Shown: positions 30,737-42,554 of the stretch, piece by piece
Layout of the letters: the number at the start of each line of letters is the position of its first letter
Numbering within the stretch: position 1 is the stretch's first letter
Origin: an uncultured Bacteroidota bacterium
Lineage (GTDB): Bacteria; Bacteroidota; Bacteroidia; Flavobacteriales; Flavobacteriaceae
Length of the DNA: 64,000 nucleotides
Assembly (NCBI GenBank): GCA_902520835.1
Contig: CABYPD010000002.1
Coordinates: forward strand, 62,001 to 126,000
Reading direction: 5' to 3'
The notes under the pieces: model-generated
Databases searched by the model: none
What the model was told of the DNA's origin: nothing
Seen by the model: the letters and a program-made list of their open reading frames with translations, nothing else
Translations under genes and position numbers: made by a program

Positions 30737-33097
30737 GTGATTAGATTAATCCTAACTGTCTTTATACTACTTTTCTTATCTATATCTTTTTCTCAAAACA
30801 ATTACACATTAAGTGGTTACATTCTTGATGAATCTAGTGAAGAAGTTATAATTGGTGCAAATGTTATCATTCCAGAATTAAACACTGGTACAATTTCAAA
30901 TTCTTACGGATTCTATTCAATTACAATTTCTGAAGGTAATTATGAGGTTATTTTTAGCATCCTTGGATATAAAGAAAACAAAAAACTCATATCTATAAAT
31001 AAAAATATTTCACTAGATATAATGCTGGCCGAGGAAATAGAGGAATTAAATGAAGTAATTATAATAGAAAATATTGAAGATACAGATATTGATAAACCCA
31101 TTTTAAGTTTAAATAGAATTTCTGGCCAAACTATTAAACAAACACCTGTTGTATTTGGTGAATCTGACTTATTAAAAACCATACAATTATTACCAGGTGT
31201 TAGTAATGCAGGAGAGGGTGCATCAGGATTTAATGTTAGAGGTGGTGCAGCAGATCAAAACTTAATTTTATTTGATGAAGCAATAATTTATAACTCATCT
31301 CATCTTTTTGGTTTATTTTCTGTTTTTAATTCTGATGCAATAAAAGAAGTTAAATTATTTAAAGGTGGTATTCCAGCATCGTACGGAGGCAGAATATCAT
31401 CTGTTCTAGATGTTTATCAAAAAGATGGAAATAAAAAAGAACTTAAGTATAATGGAGGGGTTGGTGTAATTTCAAGTAGATTTTTAATAGAAGGGCCAAT
31501 TCAAAAGGAAAAAAGTTCTTTTTTAGTTGCATCTAGAGGAACTTACGCACACCTTTTTTTAAAATTTAGTGATATTAATAATTCTGCATATTTCTATGAT
31601 ATTAATACTAAATCCAATTTTATAATTGATAATAAAAATAAGCTATACTTCTCTGGATACTTTGGAAGAGATCTTTTTAAACTTGATAACACCTTCCTTG
31701 TTTCTTATGGAAATTCAACATTTAATTTAAGATGGAATCATTTAATTAATGAAAAAACATTTAGCAATACCTCAATTATCTACAGTGATTATTATTATGG
31801 TTTACAATTAAACTTTGTAGGATTTGATTGGAAATCAGGAATCAAAAATCTGAATCTAAAATTTGATCTAAAAAACTATTTTTCGAATAACCTTCAATTT
31901 AATTTTGGTACAAATATCATTTACTATGATTTTAGACCTGGAAAAATCTTTCCTTTAACTGAAGATTCAGGAATAAATGAGTCGACTTTAAATAAAAAAT
32001 TTGCTTTTGAAAATGCAGCCTATTTTGATGTTATTCATAGCATAGGTAACAAATTATCACTAAGGTATGGTTTAAGAATAAATCAATTTATAAGGCTGAG
32101 TCAAACTGGGCTGAAAACATATTTAAATGATAGTCCTGTAATTTATGATCCAGTTTTAGAAATTTATAATGGTGCTGAACCATTAACAAATAACTATAAC
32201 TCTGAAAATAATGTTTTTAAAACATTTAATAATCTAGAACCTAGATTTAATTTATCATTTAATAGAGATAATGACAGTTTCAAGTTTAGTTATAATAGAT
32301 TAAATCAATACATACATTTAATTTCTAATACTAATTCCCCCCAACCTTTAGACATATGGACACCATCTGGACCATACATTGACCCTCAGAAACTTGATCA
32401 ATTTGCAATTGGATACTATAAAAATATTAAAGAATTCAAATTAGAGTCTGAAATATTTTATAAAAAAATTAAAAACAGATTAGATTATATTGATGGAGCT
32501 GATTTGGTAGCTAATAATGATATTGAAAGAACTTTACTTAAAGGCAAAGCAAGAGCTTATGGTCTTGAACTATTATTAAAAAAAAATAAGGGTAGAAATC
32601 AATTTTGGATATCTTATACTCTTTCAAAATCTGAACAAAAAACACCAGGATTAAATAATATTGGACCTGGAATTAATAATGGAAAATGGTATTTATCACC
32701 TTATGATAAAACTCATGACATAAGTATAAATTCAAAATTTAAAATAAATGAAAAGCTAACTCTCAACACTAATTTTATATATCAAACAGGTCAGCCTACA
32801 AACTATCCTAATGCTCAATACCAGTACATGAATCTCAGTATTCCAAACTATGGCTTAAGAAACTCCAACAGATTACCTAATTATCACAGGTTAGATATAA
32901 GCTTAAATTTATTACCAAAAAAGAATAAAAACAGAAAACTAAAAAGTGAATGGGTTTTTGGCATTTACAATTTATATAATAGAGATAACGCTTCTTCTAT
33001 ATTATTTAGAAAAAATGATGAAACATTAAGAAATGAAGCAGTACAAATTTCAATATTTGGAATAGTTCCATCAGTAACCTATAATTTTAATTTCTAA
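30737..33097 (+). CDS. TonB-dependent receptor with CarboxypepD_reg-like domain (GTG start)
   Basis: Outer-membrane importer of 786 residues. Signal peptide (cleavage near residue 20, SISFSQ), an N-terminal carboxypeptidase-regulatory-like beta-sandwich (about 22-105), a plug domain (about 130-240, with FNVRGGAADQNLILFDEA) and a C-terminal beta-barrel ending in an aromatic residue (NFNF). The start is GTG at 30737; the nearest ATG is out of frame. It overlaps the DUF4249 lipoprotein by one base. The substrate is unknown; the smaller size and the partner type do not fit a SusC/SusD polysaccharide pair. Confidence 0.9.
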   Translation: MIRLILTVFILLFLSISFSQNNYTLSGYILDESSEEVIIGANVIIPELNTGTISNSYGFYSITISEGNYEVIFSILGYKENKKLISINKNISLDIMLAEEIEELNEVIIIENIEDTDIDKPILSLNRISGQTIKQTPVVFGESDLLKTIQLLPGVSNAGEGASGFNVRGGAADQNLILFDEAIIYNSSHLFGLFSVFNSDAIKEVKLFKGGIPASYGGRISSVLDVYQKDGNKKELKYNGGVGVISSRFLIEGPIQKEKSSFLVASRGTYAHLFLKFSDINNSAYFYDINTKSNFIIDNKNKLYFSGYFGRDLFKLDNTFLVSYGNSTFNLRWNHLINEKTFSNTSIIYSDYYYGLQLNFVGFDWKSGIKNLNLKFDLKNYFSNNLQFNFGTNIIYYDFRPGKIFPLTEDSGINESTLNKKFAFENAAYFDVIHSIGNKLSLRYGLRINQFIRLSQTGLKTYLNDSPVIYDPVLEIYNGAEPLTNNYNSENNVFKTFNNLEPRFNLSFNRDNDSFKFSYNRLNQYIHLISNTNSPQPLDIWTPSGPYIDPQKLDQFAIGYYKNIKEFKLESEIFYKKIKNRLDYIDGADLVANNDIERTLLKGKARAYGLELLLKKNKGRNQFWISYTLSKSEQKTPGLNNIGPGINNGKWYLSPYDKTHDISINSKFKINEKLTLNTNFIYQTGQPTNYPNAQYQYMNLSIPNYGLRNSNRLPNYHRLDISLNLLPKKNKNRKLKSEWVFGIYNLYNRDNASSILFRKNDETLRNEAVQISIFGIVPSVTYNFNF

Positions 33098-33906
33098 TGA
33101 AAAAATATTTATTTACAGTAATCTTCTTTTTCACACTAGTTAGCTGTGAAAAAGTTATAGATCTAGATTTAGAATTTACAGAAAAAAGAATTGTTGTGGA
33201 TGCAAAAATAAATAAACATATAAGTAAAAAAGATGGCTATGCTAAAGTTATTATCAGTGAAACTTCAAATTATTTTGACAATGAAATTAATTTTATTGAA
33301 AATGCTAAGGTTGTTATAAAAGAATTAAGTACAAACAATGAATATGAACTTAAATATTTTAAAGAAAATCATTACTACACTGAAATTGATAAAATCCTTG
33401 ATAACAGCGAATATGAATTAAATATTTTTCACAATAACAATCACTATAGAAGTAAAGAAACACTAACAAGCTCTCCGCCGATAACAAGTGTTAAACAAGG
33501 TGAAAGGGAATCTTTAAATGATGAAGAAATTGAAATAATTACAACATTTACTGATCTTAAAAACGAAGAAAATTATTATTTATTTGAATTTGGTGAAGGA
33601 AATTTACAACCAGCAAGAGACTTGTATATTGATGGAAATGAATTTTCTTTTTCATATTTTATAAATAAGAAAAAGATAAAAAACAATGAATTAAATATTA
33701 AAATGGAAGGTATTGATTTTGATTATTTTAAATTTATGATTCAAATTGTCATTCAGACTAATACTCAAAATGGTCCTTTCTCTACTGCCCCATCATCTAT
33801 TAAAGGAAATATTTATTGTGTTAACAACGAAGATTTAAACCCATTTGGATATTTCAAGGTTTGTGAGTTTGATACTTACTCGTTAAAAGATATTAATATC
33901 GACTAG
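33097..33906 (+). CDS. DUF4249 family lipoprotein
   Basis: 269 residues with a lipoprotein signal ending LVSC (Cys about residue 17), followed by EKVIDLDLEF and KRIVVDAKI, which mark the DUF4249 family. These lipoproteins typically accompany a TonB receptor of the CarboxypepD_reg-like type, as here (TAATG overlap at 33095-33099), and may form part of the extracellular lid. Function unproven. The family often runs longer, so this is a short member. Confidence 0.85.
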   Translation: MKKYLFTVIFFFTLVSCEKVIDLDLEFTEKRIVVDAKINKHISKKDGYAKVIISETSNYFDNEINFIENAKVVIKELSTNNEYELKYFKENHYYTEIDKILDNSEYELNIFHNNNHYRSKETLTSSPPITSVKQGERESLNDEEIEIITTFTDLKNEENYYLFEFGEGNLQPARDLYIDGNEFSFSYFINKKKIKNNELNIKMEGIDFDYFKFMIQIVIQTNTQNGPFSTAPSSIKGNIYCVNNEDLNPFGYFKVCEFDTYSLKDINID

Positions 33907-33948
33907 TTATTAGTATTGACTTTAATTTATTTATTTTGTTAAAACATT

Positions 33949-34761
33949 ATGACATTTAATAAAATAACTGAACAACCTTCAAATCACAATGATTTAGAAA
34001 AAAAATCTGTTGGTGAAATTATTTCATCCATAAATGAAGAAGATCACAGAGTTGCAGCTGCGGTACAAAAAAAACTAAATGATATAGAAAAACTTATTAA
34101 AAGGATTGAGCCCAGAATGAAAAAAGGTGGTAGACTTTTCTATATTGGCGCTGGTACTAGTGGTAGATTGGGTATTTTAGATGCCTCTGAATGTCCCCCA
34201 ACTTTTGGTGTTTCAGATAGTTTAGTTATTGGTTTAATAGCTGGTGGGGATAAAGCCATAAGAAAATCACAAGAATTTGCAGAAGACAGTTTATCTCAAG
34301 GATGGAAAGATTTAAAAAATTATAATATAAGTAATAATGATTCTGTTATAGGGATTGCTGCATCTGGAACCACACCATACGTTGTCTCAACTATTGAAAA
34401 ATGTAATTCTGAAGGAATACTTACTGGTTGTATTACATGCAACTCCGGTTCTCCTCTTTCAAAAGTGTCTGAAATACCTATTGAAATCATAGTAGGACCA
34501 GAGTTTGTAACAGGAAGTACAAGAATGAAATCTGGTACTGCTCAAAAGCTTGTTTTAAATATGATATCTACAACTATTATGATTAGACTTGGAAAAGTTT
34601 TGGGTAATAAAATGGTTGACATGCAATTATCAAATAATAAATTAGTAGAAAGAGCTGAAAAAATGCTTATAAATGAATTAAAAATTTCAAGAAAGGAGGC
34701 TCAAGGTCTTCTTGAAAAAAATAAAAATGTTAGAGATTCTTTAATAGACTTTAGGAAATAA
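33949..34761 (+). CDS. murQ: N-acetylmuramic acid 6-phosphate etherase
   Basis: Cleaves the lactyl ether of MurNAc-6-phosphate to GlcNAc-6-phosphate, recycling peptidoglycan sugars. 270 residues; SIS fold with GAGTSGRLGILDASECPPTFG (about 68-88) and GPEFVTGSTRMKSGTAQK, both diagnostic. No anmK or murP homologue is next to it. Its end overlaps the convergent secDF by 11 bases. Confidence 0.96.
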   Translation: MTFNKITEQPSNHNDLEKKSVGEIISSINEEDHRVAAAVQKKLNDIEKLIKRIEPRMKKGGRLFYIGAGTSGRLGILDASECPPTFGVSDSLVIGLIAGGDKAIRKSQEFAEDSLSQGWKDLKNYNISNNDSVIGIAASGTTPYVVSTIEKCNSEGILTGCITCNSGSPLSKVSEIPIEIIVGPEFVTGSTRMKSGTAQKLVLNMISTTIMIRLGKVLGNKMVDMQLSNNKLVERAEKMLINELKISRKEAQGLLEKNKNVRDSLIDFRK

Positions 34762-37693
34762 ACTTTTTCTTCAAAGTATCAAACATAATTGGTGTAGCAA
34801 CAAAAACTGAGGAATAAGTACCAACAAGAACCCCAACAATTAAAGCAAACATAAAGCCTCTAATTGATTCACCTCCAAAAAGAAAAATTGATACTAATAC
34901 AACAAGAGTTGTAAAAGATGTATTTAATGTTCTACTTAATGTACTATTTAAAGCTGAGTTGACTATTCTTGTTACTTCCCAAGACTTATTAATATTTCTA
35001 TACTCTCTTATTCTGTCAAAGACAACAACTGTATCATTTAATGAATAACCAATTACCGTTAAAATTGCTGCAATAAATGCTTGATTTATTTCCATGTCGA
35101 ATGGCATAAATGTATATGTAATAGAAAATATTCCTAAAACAACAAGAACATCATGAAAAACAGCGGAAACTGCTCCTAATGAAAACTGCCAATTTTTAAA
35201 TCTAAATAATATGTACAGAAAGACAATGATTAATGAACCAAATACAGCTAAAAAAGAGTTCTTTTTAATATCATCAGCAATTGTTGGTCCAACACCAAAA
35301 GAAGACATTATACCGACCTGTTTTTCTTCGCTTCCATTAACAAAATCATTCAAACTTATATCTCCAATATATTCTGAGAGATCAGAGAACAAAATTTGAT
35401 GTATTTCATCATCTACGGATGTTGATGTATCATCAACCTTAAAATTTGAAGTAATTTTTAATTGATTTTCAGATCCGAATGTTTTAATCTCAGCATTTCC
35501 TAAAGAAGCAACAAGTTTACTTTGTATATCTTGCTGGGGAACGGGCTCAGCAAATCTAACAACATATGAACGACCACCAACAAAATCAACTCCTTGATTT
35601 AATCCTTTTGTAAATAAAGACCCCAAAGCAACAAAAATTAAAAATCCTGAAACAACATAAGAAACCCTTCTTTTTGAAAGAAAACTAATCTTTAAGTTTC
35701 TAAATAAGTTTTTCGTAATTGAGGAAGAAAAAAACAATTCTTTATTAGAGGAAATATGTCTTTCAACAAGCATCCTAGTAATAAAAATTGCTGTAAATAA
35801 TGAGGTTAATATTCCGATCAATAATGTTGTAGCAAAACCTTTAATTGGTCCAGATCCAAAAATAAATAAAATTAAAGCGGTAAGACCAGTTGTTATATTT
35901 GCATCTAAAATTGAAGACAATGCATTACTAAATCCGTCAGAAACTGATTGTTTTAAACCTTTTTCTTTGTAGATCTCTTCTCTGACCCTTTCAAAAATTA
36001 GAACATTTGCATCGACAGACATTCCAATTGTTAAAACTATACCTGCTATACCCGGTAGTGTTAAAACTGCACCTAGACCAGATAAAAAACCAAAAATCAA
36101 AACAATATTTAATACTAAAGCAATATCTGCGTACAATCCTGCTCTTCCGTAATAAAAAATCATCCAAGCTAAAACTAATAATAGAGCTATCAAAAATGAA
36201 TTAATACCTTTATCAATGGATTCTTTTCCTAATGATGGTCCAACGACTTCAGATTGAATGATATCAGCAGATGCAGGTAATTTACCAGCTCGAAGTACGT
36301 TTGCCAAGTCAATTGCTTCATTTAAAGTAAAGTTTCCTGAAATTTCAGATCTACCTCCGGTAATTGCACCATTGGTAACACCAGGAGCTGAATATACAAT
36401 CTCATCTAAAACAATTGCAATATTACTAGAATTTTTATAGGCTTGGTCAGTTAAATCTTCCCAAATTTTTGAACCTTTTCCATTCATTTGCATAGAAACA
36501 GCTGCATTTCCAAATTGATCGTATGATTGAGCGGCATCTACAACCACACTTCCGCTTAGTGGTGGAATATCATTTCTATTAGATTTTAAAACATACAAGT
36601 CAACAATATTTGTATCTGGGTCAGGGATACCCCATAAAAATTTAGTATATCTTTTACTTGATGGAAGTAATTGTCTAACTTTTGAGTTATTTAAATAAGA
36701 TTCTACTAAAGTTTGATCATTATAATTAAATTGAGCTAAAACTGGTCCGCCTTGAAAACCAGTTCCAACAATTAAATCTAATAGAGGATTCTTTTGTAAG
36801 TTAAGTGAATCTGATTTGACTTCAACATCTGCTAATAAATCATCAATTTCAGATATTTCATTATCATTCTGCTGAATATCCTCTTCACTTTTTTCTATAT
36901 CGATTATAACTTGATTAGCTTGAGATAGAAAATTAAAAAAATCTTGGTTTTTTTCTGTGGTCCAAAATTCTAACTGAGCTGTACTTTGTAATAAGTTTTT
37001 AACCCTATCTACATCCTTGGCACCTGGTAATTCAACTAATATTCTTCCAGAATTTCCAAGTCTTTGTATGTTGGGTTGTGTTACGCCAAATTTATCTATT
37101 CTTTTTCTAAGTACTTCAAAAGCAGAGGTAATTGATTCATCAATTTTTAAACGTATAATTGATTTAACCTCACTATTATTCATTTCAAAATTAATATCAT
37201 CACTTAACGTTCTATTAGCAAATATGTCAGGTGAAGCAAGTCTATTGGATTCATCTTCCTCAAAAGCAATAAAAAAAGATTCAACATAAGTATCGTCAGA
37301 GCTTTTTTGTAATTCATCTGCCCTATCAATAGCTCTATTAAATGCAGGGTCATTTGTGTTTTCTGCTAATCCTTTAAGTATATCCTTTACCGAAATTTGA
37401 AGAATAACATTAATTCCGCCCTTTAGATCAAGACCTTTATTCAATTCTTTAGCTTTTGCACCCTTGTAGGTTGTAAAACCAAAAACTGAAATATCTGAAA
37501 CTGAATCAAGATAAATTCGTTGTAGCTGATCTCTTTTTACCAAGAAGTCTTTTTCGTTGGAATTAATTTTTGATATGGCATAATTTTCAGCATCTTTCTC
37601 AACCTTATTTACAACGTATGTGTAAGAAATTTGAAGAATACTTATTAATGTAAAGACAATTGCAATAAATTTGACAAGACCATTTTTATGCAT
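34751..37693 (-). CDS. secDF: Protein translocase SecD-SecF fusion
   Basis: Inner-membrane accessory subunit that uses proton motive force to pull proteins through SecYEG. 980 residues: the SecD half (one N-terminal helix, a large periplasmic part with GLDLKGGINV and DKFGVTQPNIQR, then helices with GMSVDANVLIFERVREE) is joined to a SecF half starting near 670 (GLNQGVDFVGGRSYVVRF; last helices include SLNDTVVVFDRIREY). The fusion is typical of Bacteroidota. It has an excellent promoter (see 37713-37743). Confidence 0.97.
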   Translation of the reverse strand: MHKNGLVKFIAIVFTLISILQISYTYVVNKVEKDAENYAISKINSNEKDFLVKRDQLQRIYLDSVSDISVFGFTTYKGAKAKELNKGLDLKGGINVILQISVKDILKGLAENTNDPAFNRAIDRADELQKSSDDTYVESFFIAFEEDESNRLASPDIFANRTLSDDINFEMNNSEVKSIIRLKIDESITSAFEVLRKRIDKFGVTQPNIQRLGNSGRILVELPGAKDVDRVKNLLQSTAQLEFWTTEKNQDFFNFLSQANQVIIDIEKSEEDIQQNDNEISEIDDLLADVEVKSDSLNLQKNPLLDLIVGTGFQGGPVLAQFNYNDQTLVESYLNNSKVRQLLPSSKRYTKFLWGIPDPDTNIVDLYVLKSNRNDIPPLSGSVVVDAAQSYDQFGNAAVSMQMNGKGSKIWEDLTDQAYKNSSNIAIVLDEIVYSAPGVTNGAITGGRSEISGNFTLNEAIDLANVLRAGKLPASADIIQSEVVGPSLGKESIDKGINSFLIALLLVLAWMIFYYGRAGLYADIALVLNIVLIFGFLSGLGAVLTLPGIAGIVLTIGMSVDANVLIFERVREEIYKEKGLKQSVSDGFSNALSSILDANITTGLTALILFIFGSGPIKGFATTLLIGILTSLFTAIFITRMLVERHISSNKELFFSSSITKNLFRNLKISFLSKRRVSYVVSGFLIFVALGSLFTKGLNQGVDFVGGRSYVVRFAEPVPQQDIQSKLVASLGNAEIKTFGSENQLKITSNFKVDDTSTSVDDEIHQILFSDLSEYIGDISLNDFVNGSEEKQVGIMSSFGVGPTIADDIKKNSFLAVFGSLIIVFLYILFRFKNWQFSLGAVSAVFHDVLVVLGIFSITYTFMPFDMEINQAFIAAILTVIGYSLNDTVVVFDRIREYRNINKSWEVTRIVNSALNSTLSRTLNTSFTTLVVLVSIFLFGGESIRGFMFALIVGVLVGTYSSVFVATPIMFDTLKKKFIS

Positions 37694-37712
37694 AATTCAG
37701 TTTTTTGGCTAG

Positions 37713-37743
37713 CAAATATATGATTTAGTAATTCAGAAACAAA
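37713..37743 (-). promoter_or_regulatory. Complete Bacteroidota promoter of secDF
   Basis: On the minus strand a -33 TTTG (37740-37743) is followed by exactly 19 bases and the -7 element TATATTTG (37713-37720). Both boxes match the Bacteroidota vegetative consensus TTTG-N19-TAnnTTTG. The secDF ATG follows 19 bases after the -7 box, so the leader is short. It is the best promoter I found in the window. Confidence 0.75.
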
Positions 37744-37764
37744 ATAATGAATATATATAAAATA

Positions 37765-38697
37765 TCAGAGATGATTAAGTAAAGATTGATTCATAGAATT
37801 AACCACATCAACACTTTTAGAAAAAATTGATTTTTCTTTATCGTTTAAATCAAGAGAAATTATTTTTTCAACACCATTTTTACCTATTACACATGGTACA
37901 CCTATACATATATCAGAAAATCCATACTCTCCATCTAAATAAACTGAACATGGAATTATCCTGTTATGATCATTCAAAACAGAGTCAACAACATATGCAA
38001 TTGATGATCCAGGAGCATACCATGCTGAAGTTCCCAGTAGCTTTGTTAAAGTAGCCCCACCAACCATTGTTAATTTAACAATTTCATCAATTTTACTTTC
38101 ACTTAAAAAGTTAGATAATGATAAACCATTGTATTTTGCAAACCTTGAAAGTGGTATCATTGTAGTATCACCATGACCTCCAATAACCATGGCATGAATA
38201 TCATTTGCGGGTTTATTTAGAGCAAGTGATATATATGTTTTAAATCTTGAACTATCAAGAGCACCACCCATTCCAATTACTCTTTTTTTGTCTAAACCAG
38301 AGGAATTTAAAGCAAGATAAGTCATAGAATCCATTGGATTAGAAACAACTATAATAATTGGATTATTCGAAAATTCTAAAATATTTTTAGTAACGTCTTT
38401 AACAATTTTAGCATTTATTCCAATTAATTCCTCTCGGGTCATTCCTGGTTTTCTTGGAATTCCAGATGTAATTACAACAACATCAGAATTAGATGTCTTG
38501 GAATAATCTGATGTTGAACCAACAACACGAGTGTTAAAACCTCGCGTTGTTGCAGTTTGCATAATATCTAAAGCCTTACCCTCAGCAAAACCTTCTTTTA
38601 TGTCTAATAAAGTAACTTCACTTGCTATTGATCTTGAAGCAATTACATCAGCGGCCGTCGCACCTACATTTCCTGCACCTACAATAGTTACTTTCAT
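37765..38697 (-). CDS. mdh: Malate dehydrogenase
   Basis: NAD-dependent oxidation of malate to oxaloacetate in the TCA cycle. 310 residues of the LDH-like MDH type. GAGNVGATAAD binds NAD, DIKEGFAEGKALD carries the NAD-specific Asp, GIPRKPGMTREEL carries substrate arginines, and GGHGDTTMIPLSR the catalytic His. It starts 11 bases after the gyrB stop, suggesting a gyrB-mdh transcript. Confidence 0.95.
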   Translation of the reverse strand: MKVTIVGAGNVGATAADVIASRSIASEVTLLDIKEGFAEGKALDIMQTATTRGFNTRVVGSTSDYSKTSNSDVVVITSGIPRKPGMTREELIGINAKIVKDVTKNILEFSNNPIIIVVSNPMDSMTYLALNSSGLDKKRVIGMGGALDSSRFKTYISLALNKPANDIHAMVIGGHGDTTMIPLSRFAKYNGLSLSNFLSESKIDEIVKLTMVGGATLTKLLGTSAWYAPGSSIAYVVDSVLNDHNRIIPCSVYLDGEYGFSDICIGVPCVIGKNGVEKIISLDLNDKEKSIFSKSVDVVNSMNQSLLNHL

Positions 38698-38708
38698 ATT
38701 AGTATAAT

Positions 38709-40652
<1,944 letters not shown>

Positions 40653-40674
40653 TTATAATTAGTTGTACCTATTG

Positions 40675-40682
40675 CAAATATA
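40675..40682 (-). promoter_or_regulatory. -7 element of gyrB promoter (TATATTTG)
   Basis: Exact TAnnTTTG match on the minus strand, 31 bases before the gyrB ATG. The -33 region shows no TTTG. Its upstream half overlaps the inverted repeat TATACC-N7-GGTATA. Confidence 0.5.
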
Positions 40683-40697
40683 CCTTAAAAGGGTATA
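40679..40697. repeat. Inverted repeat at the gyrB promoter
   Basis: TATACC (40679-40684) and GGTATA (40692-40697) are perfect six-base arms around seven bases. The repeat overlaps the upstream half of the gyrB -7 element, so a protein bound here would compete with RNA polymerase. It could equally be a fold in the asnB transcript tail. Confidence 0.4.
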
Positions 40698-40702
40698 AAT
40701 AA

Positions 40703-40730
40703 TAGGGTTTAACAGGAAAGAATAACCCTA
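40703..40730 (-). terminator. Possible hairpin after asnB
   Basis: TAGGGTT (40703-40709) and AACCCTA (40724-40730) form a perfect seven-base-pair stem with a 14-base loop, 29 bases downstream of the asnB stop. It is followed on the minus strand by ATTATTTAT rather than a clean T-run, so it is a weak terminator candidate or a second operator arm for gyrB. The rest of the 115-base gap is AT-rich and shows no gene. Confidence 0.35.
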
Positions 40731-40758
40731 AGTTATTAACAATTTATAAGAGAGTTTT

Positions 40759-42420
40759 TTAATAAGAATCTTTGTGTACATTTAAGACAGACCTACCTGA
40801 TGGATCATTAAGGTTTTTAAAAGCTTTATCCCACTCAAGAGCGATTGGAGTGCTACATGCTACTGAGGGTACTGACGGAACTGTTTCAGCTGCAGCATTT
40901 GAAGGAAAATGTGATTCAAAAATAGATCTATAAAAATACTCTTCCTTGTTTTGAGGTGTTTGAAAAGGAAATCTTTCAGATGCATTTTCAAACATTTTAT
41001 CGCTGACCTCATTTTTTACTAATTCTTTTAAACTATCAATCCAACTGTAACCAACTCCATCGCTAAACTGCTCTTTTTGTCTCCAAGTTACCTCATTTGG
41101 AAGATAATCTTCAAACGATTTTCTAACTACCCATTTTTCCATTCTTTCATTTGTAATCATCTTGTCAGCAGGATTTATATTCATGGCAATATCAATAAAT
41201 TCTTTATCTAAGAATGGGACTCTTCCTTCAATACCCCATGCAGCTAGTGATTTGTTTGCTCTCAGACAGTCATATTGATATAGTTTATCGAGCTTTCTAA
41301 CAGTTTCTTTATGAAATTCTTCAGGATTTGGAGCTTTATGAAAATATAAATATCCTCCAAACAACTCGTCAGCACCTTCACCAGAAAGAACCATTTTAAT
41401 TCCCATTGACTTAATGACTCTTGCCATTAAATACATTGGAGTTGAAGCTCGCACAGTTGTTACATCATAGGTTTCTATATGATAAATTACATCCCTAATT
41501 GCATCAAGACCTTCTTGGACGGTAAAAGTTATTTCATGATGGATTGATCCAATGTGTTTAGATACTAATTTAGCAGCTTTCAAGTCAGGCGAACCTTTTA
41601 AACCAACTGAAAATGAGTGTAATTGTGGATACCAAGCCTCAGATTTATCGAAATTTTCAATTCTATTTTTCGAAAACTTCTTTGCGAGAGCTGAAGTTAT
41701 CGAAGAGTCTAAGCCACCTGACAGCAAAACGCCATATGGAACGTCACTCATCAATTGACGATGAACAGCATTTTCCAATCCCAATTTTAAATCATTTAAG
41801 CTTGTTTTATTTCTTTTTACATTATTATAGTCAGTCCATGCTCTATTATACCATTTTTTATATTTTAAATCTTTACTTGTCATGTAATGACCTGGTGGGA
41901 AAACTTCAATTTTAATACATTTACCCTCTAATGCTTTAAGTTCAGATGAAACAAAAATGGTGTTATTTTTATCCCAACCAATATATAAAGGAATAATTCC
42001 CATATGATCTCTTGCTATAAAAAAATCATTTACTTCCTTATCATATATAACAAAACCAAAAATACCATTCATCTTATCAACAAATTTTTCACCATACTTT
42101 TTGTACAAAGAAATTATTACCTCGCAATCAGAATTAGTTTGATACTCAAAATCCTTGGTTAAATTCCTTAATTCGTTGTGATTGTAGATTTCTCCATTGG
42201 CCGCCAAAACATATCTTTGATCTTTGCTAAACAAAGGTTGTTTTCCTGATTTTGGATCAACAATAGCTAATCTTTCGTGTGCAAGTATAACATTGTCATC
42301 ACAATAAATACCATTCCAATCAGGACCTCTATGTCTTAATTTTTTTGACATTTCCAAAACATGATTTCTCAGCTTGGAAGAATCTTGATTAATATTTAAA
42401 GCACAAACAATTCCGCACAT
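40759..42420 (-). CDS. asnB: Asparagine synthase (glutamine-hydrolysing)
   Basis: Makes asparagine from aspartate, glutamine and ATP. 553 residues from the ATG at 42420, which gives Met-Cys-Gly-Ile: the class II glutaminase needs Cys2 as N-terminal nucleophile after Met removal, so the in-frame upstream start at 42456 must be wrong. The glutaminase domain (1-200, RHRGPDWNG, AANGEIYNH) is followed by the synthetase domain with PP-loop LSGGLDSS and SGEGADELFGGY. Its -7-like CATATTTG lies 13 bases before this ATG, which also rules out the longer start. Confidence 0.96.
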   Translation of the reverse strand: MCGIVCALNINQDSSKLRNHVLEMSKKLRHRGPDWNGIYCDDNVILAHERLAIVDPKSGKQPLFSKDQRYVLAANGEIYNHNELRNLTKDFEYQTNSDCEVIISLYKKYGEKFVDKMNGIFGFVIYDKEVNDFFIARDHMGIIPLYIGWDKNNTIFVSSELKALEGKCIKIEVFPPGHYMTSKDLKYKKWYNRAWTDYNNVKRNKTSLNDLKLGLENAVHRQLMSDVPYGVLLSGGLDSSITSALAKKFSKNRIENFDKSEAWYPQLHSFSVGLKGSPDLKAAKLVSKHIGSIHHEITFTVQEGLDAIRDVIYHIETYDVTTVRASTPMYLMARVIKSMGIKMVLSGEGADELFGGYLYFHKAPNPEEFHKETVRKLDKLYQYDCLRANKSLAAWGIEGRVPFLDKEFIDIAMNINPADKMITNERMEKWVVRKSFEDYLPNEVTWRQKEQFSDGVGYSWIDSLKELVKNEVSDKMFENASERFPFQTPQNKEEYFYRSIFESHFPSNAAAETVPSVPSVACSTPIALEWDKAFKNLNDPSGRSVLNVHKDSY

Positions 42421-42433
42421 AAAAATTTTTTGG

Positions 42434-42441
42434 CAAATATG
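42434..42441 (-). promoter_or_regulatory. -7-like element of asnB (CATATTTG)
   Basis: One mismatch (C for the first T) to TAnnTTTG on the minus strand, 13 bases ahead of the asnB ATG at 42420. Its position supports the Met-Cys start. Confidence 0.4.
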
Positions 42442-42533
42442 ACTAATTATTTCCATATATATTAGATTTAATCATACTTATAACAATATTTTTTAGAATT
42501 GTTAAAAAAAAACTGAATAAATAAATGAATTAA

Positions 42534-42541
42534 TAACTTTG
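42534..42541 (+). promoter_or_regulatory. -7 element of ftsE promoter (TAACTTTG)
   Basis: Exact TAnnTTTG match 13 bases before the ftsE ATG at 42555, implying a leader of about six bases. No -33 TTTG at standard spacing. Confidence 0.5.
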
Positions 42542-42554
42542 TGTAATTATTCTA

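Noticed and set aside
42421-42456. Longer asnB start at 42456
   Set aside because: It would bury the catalytic Cys2 behind a 12-residue extension and lies upstream of the probable promoter.
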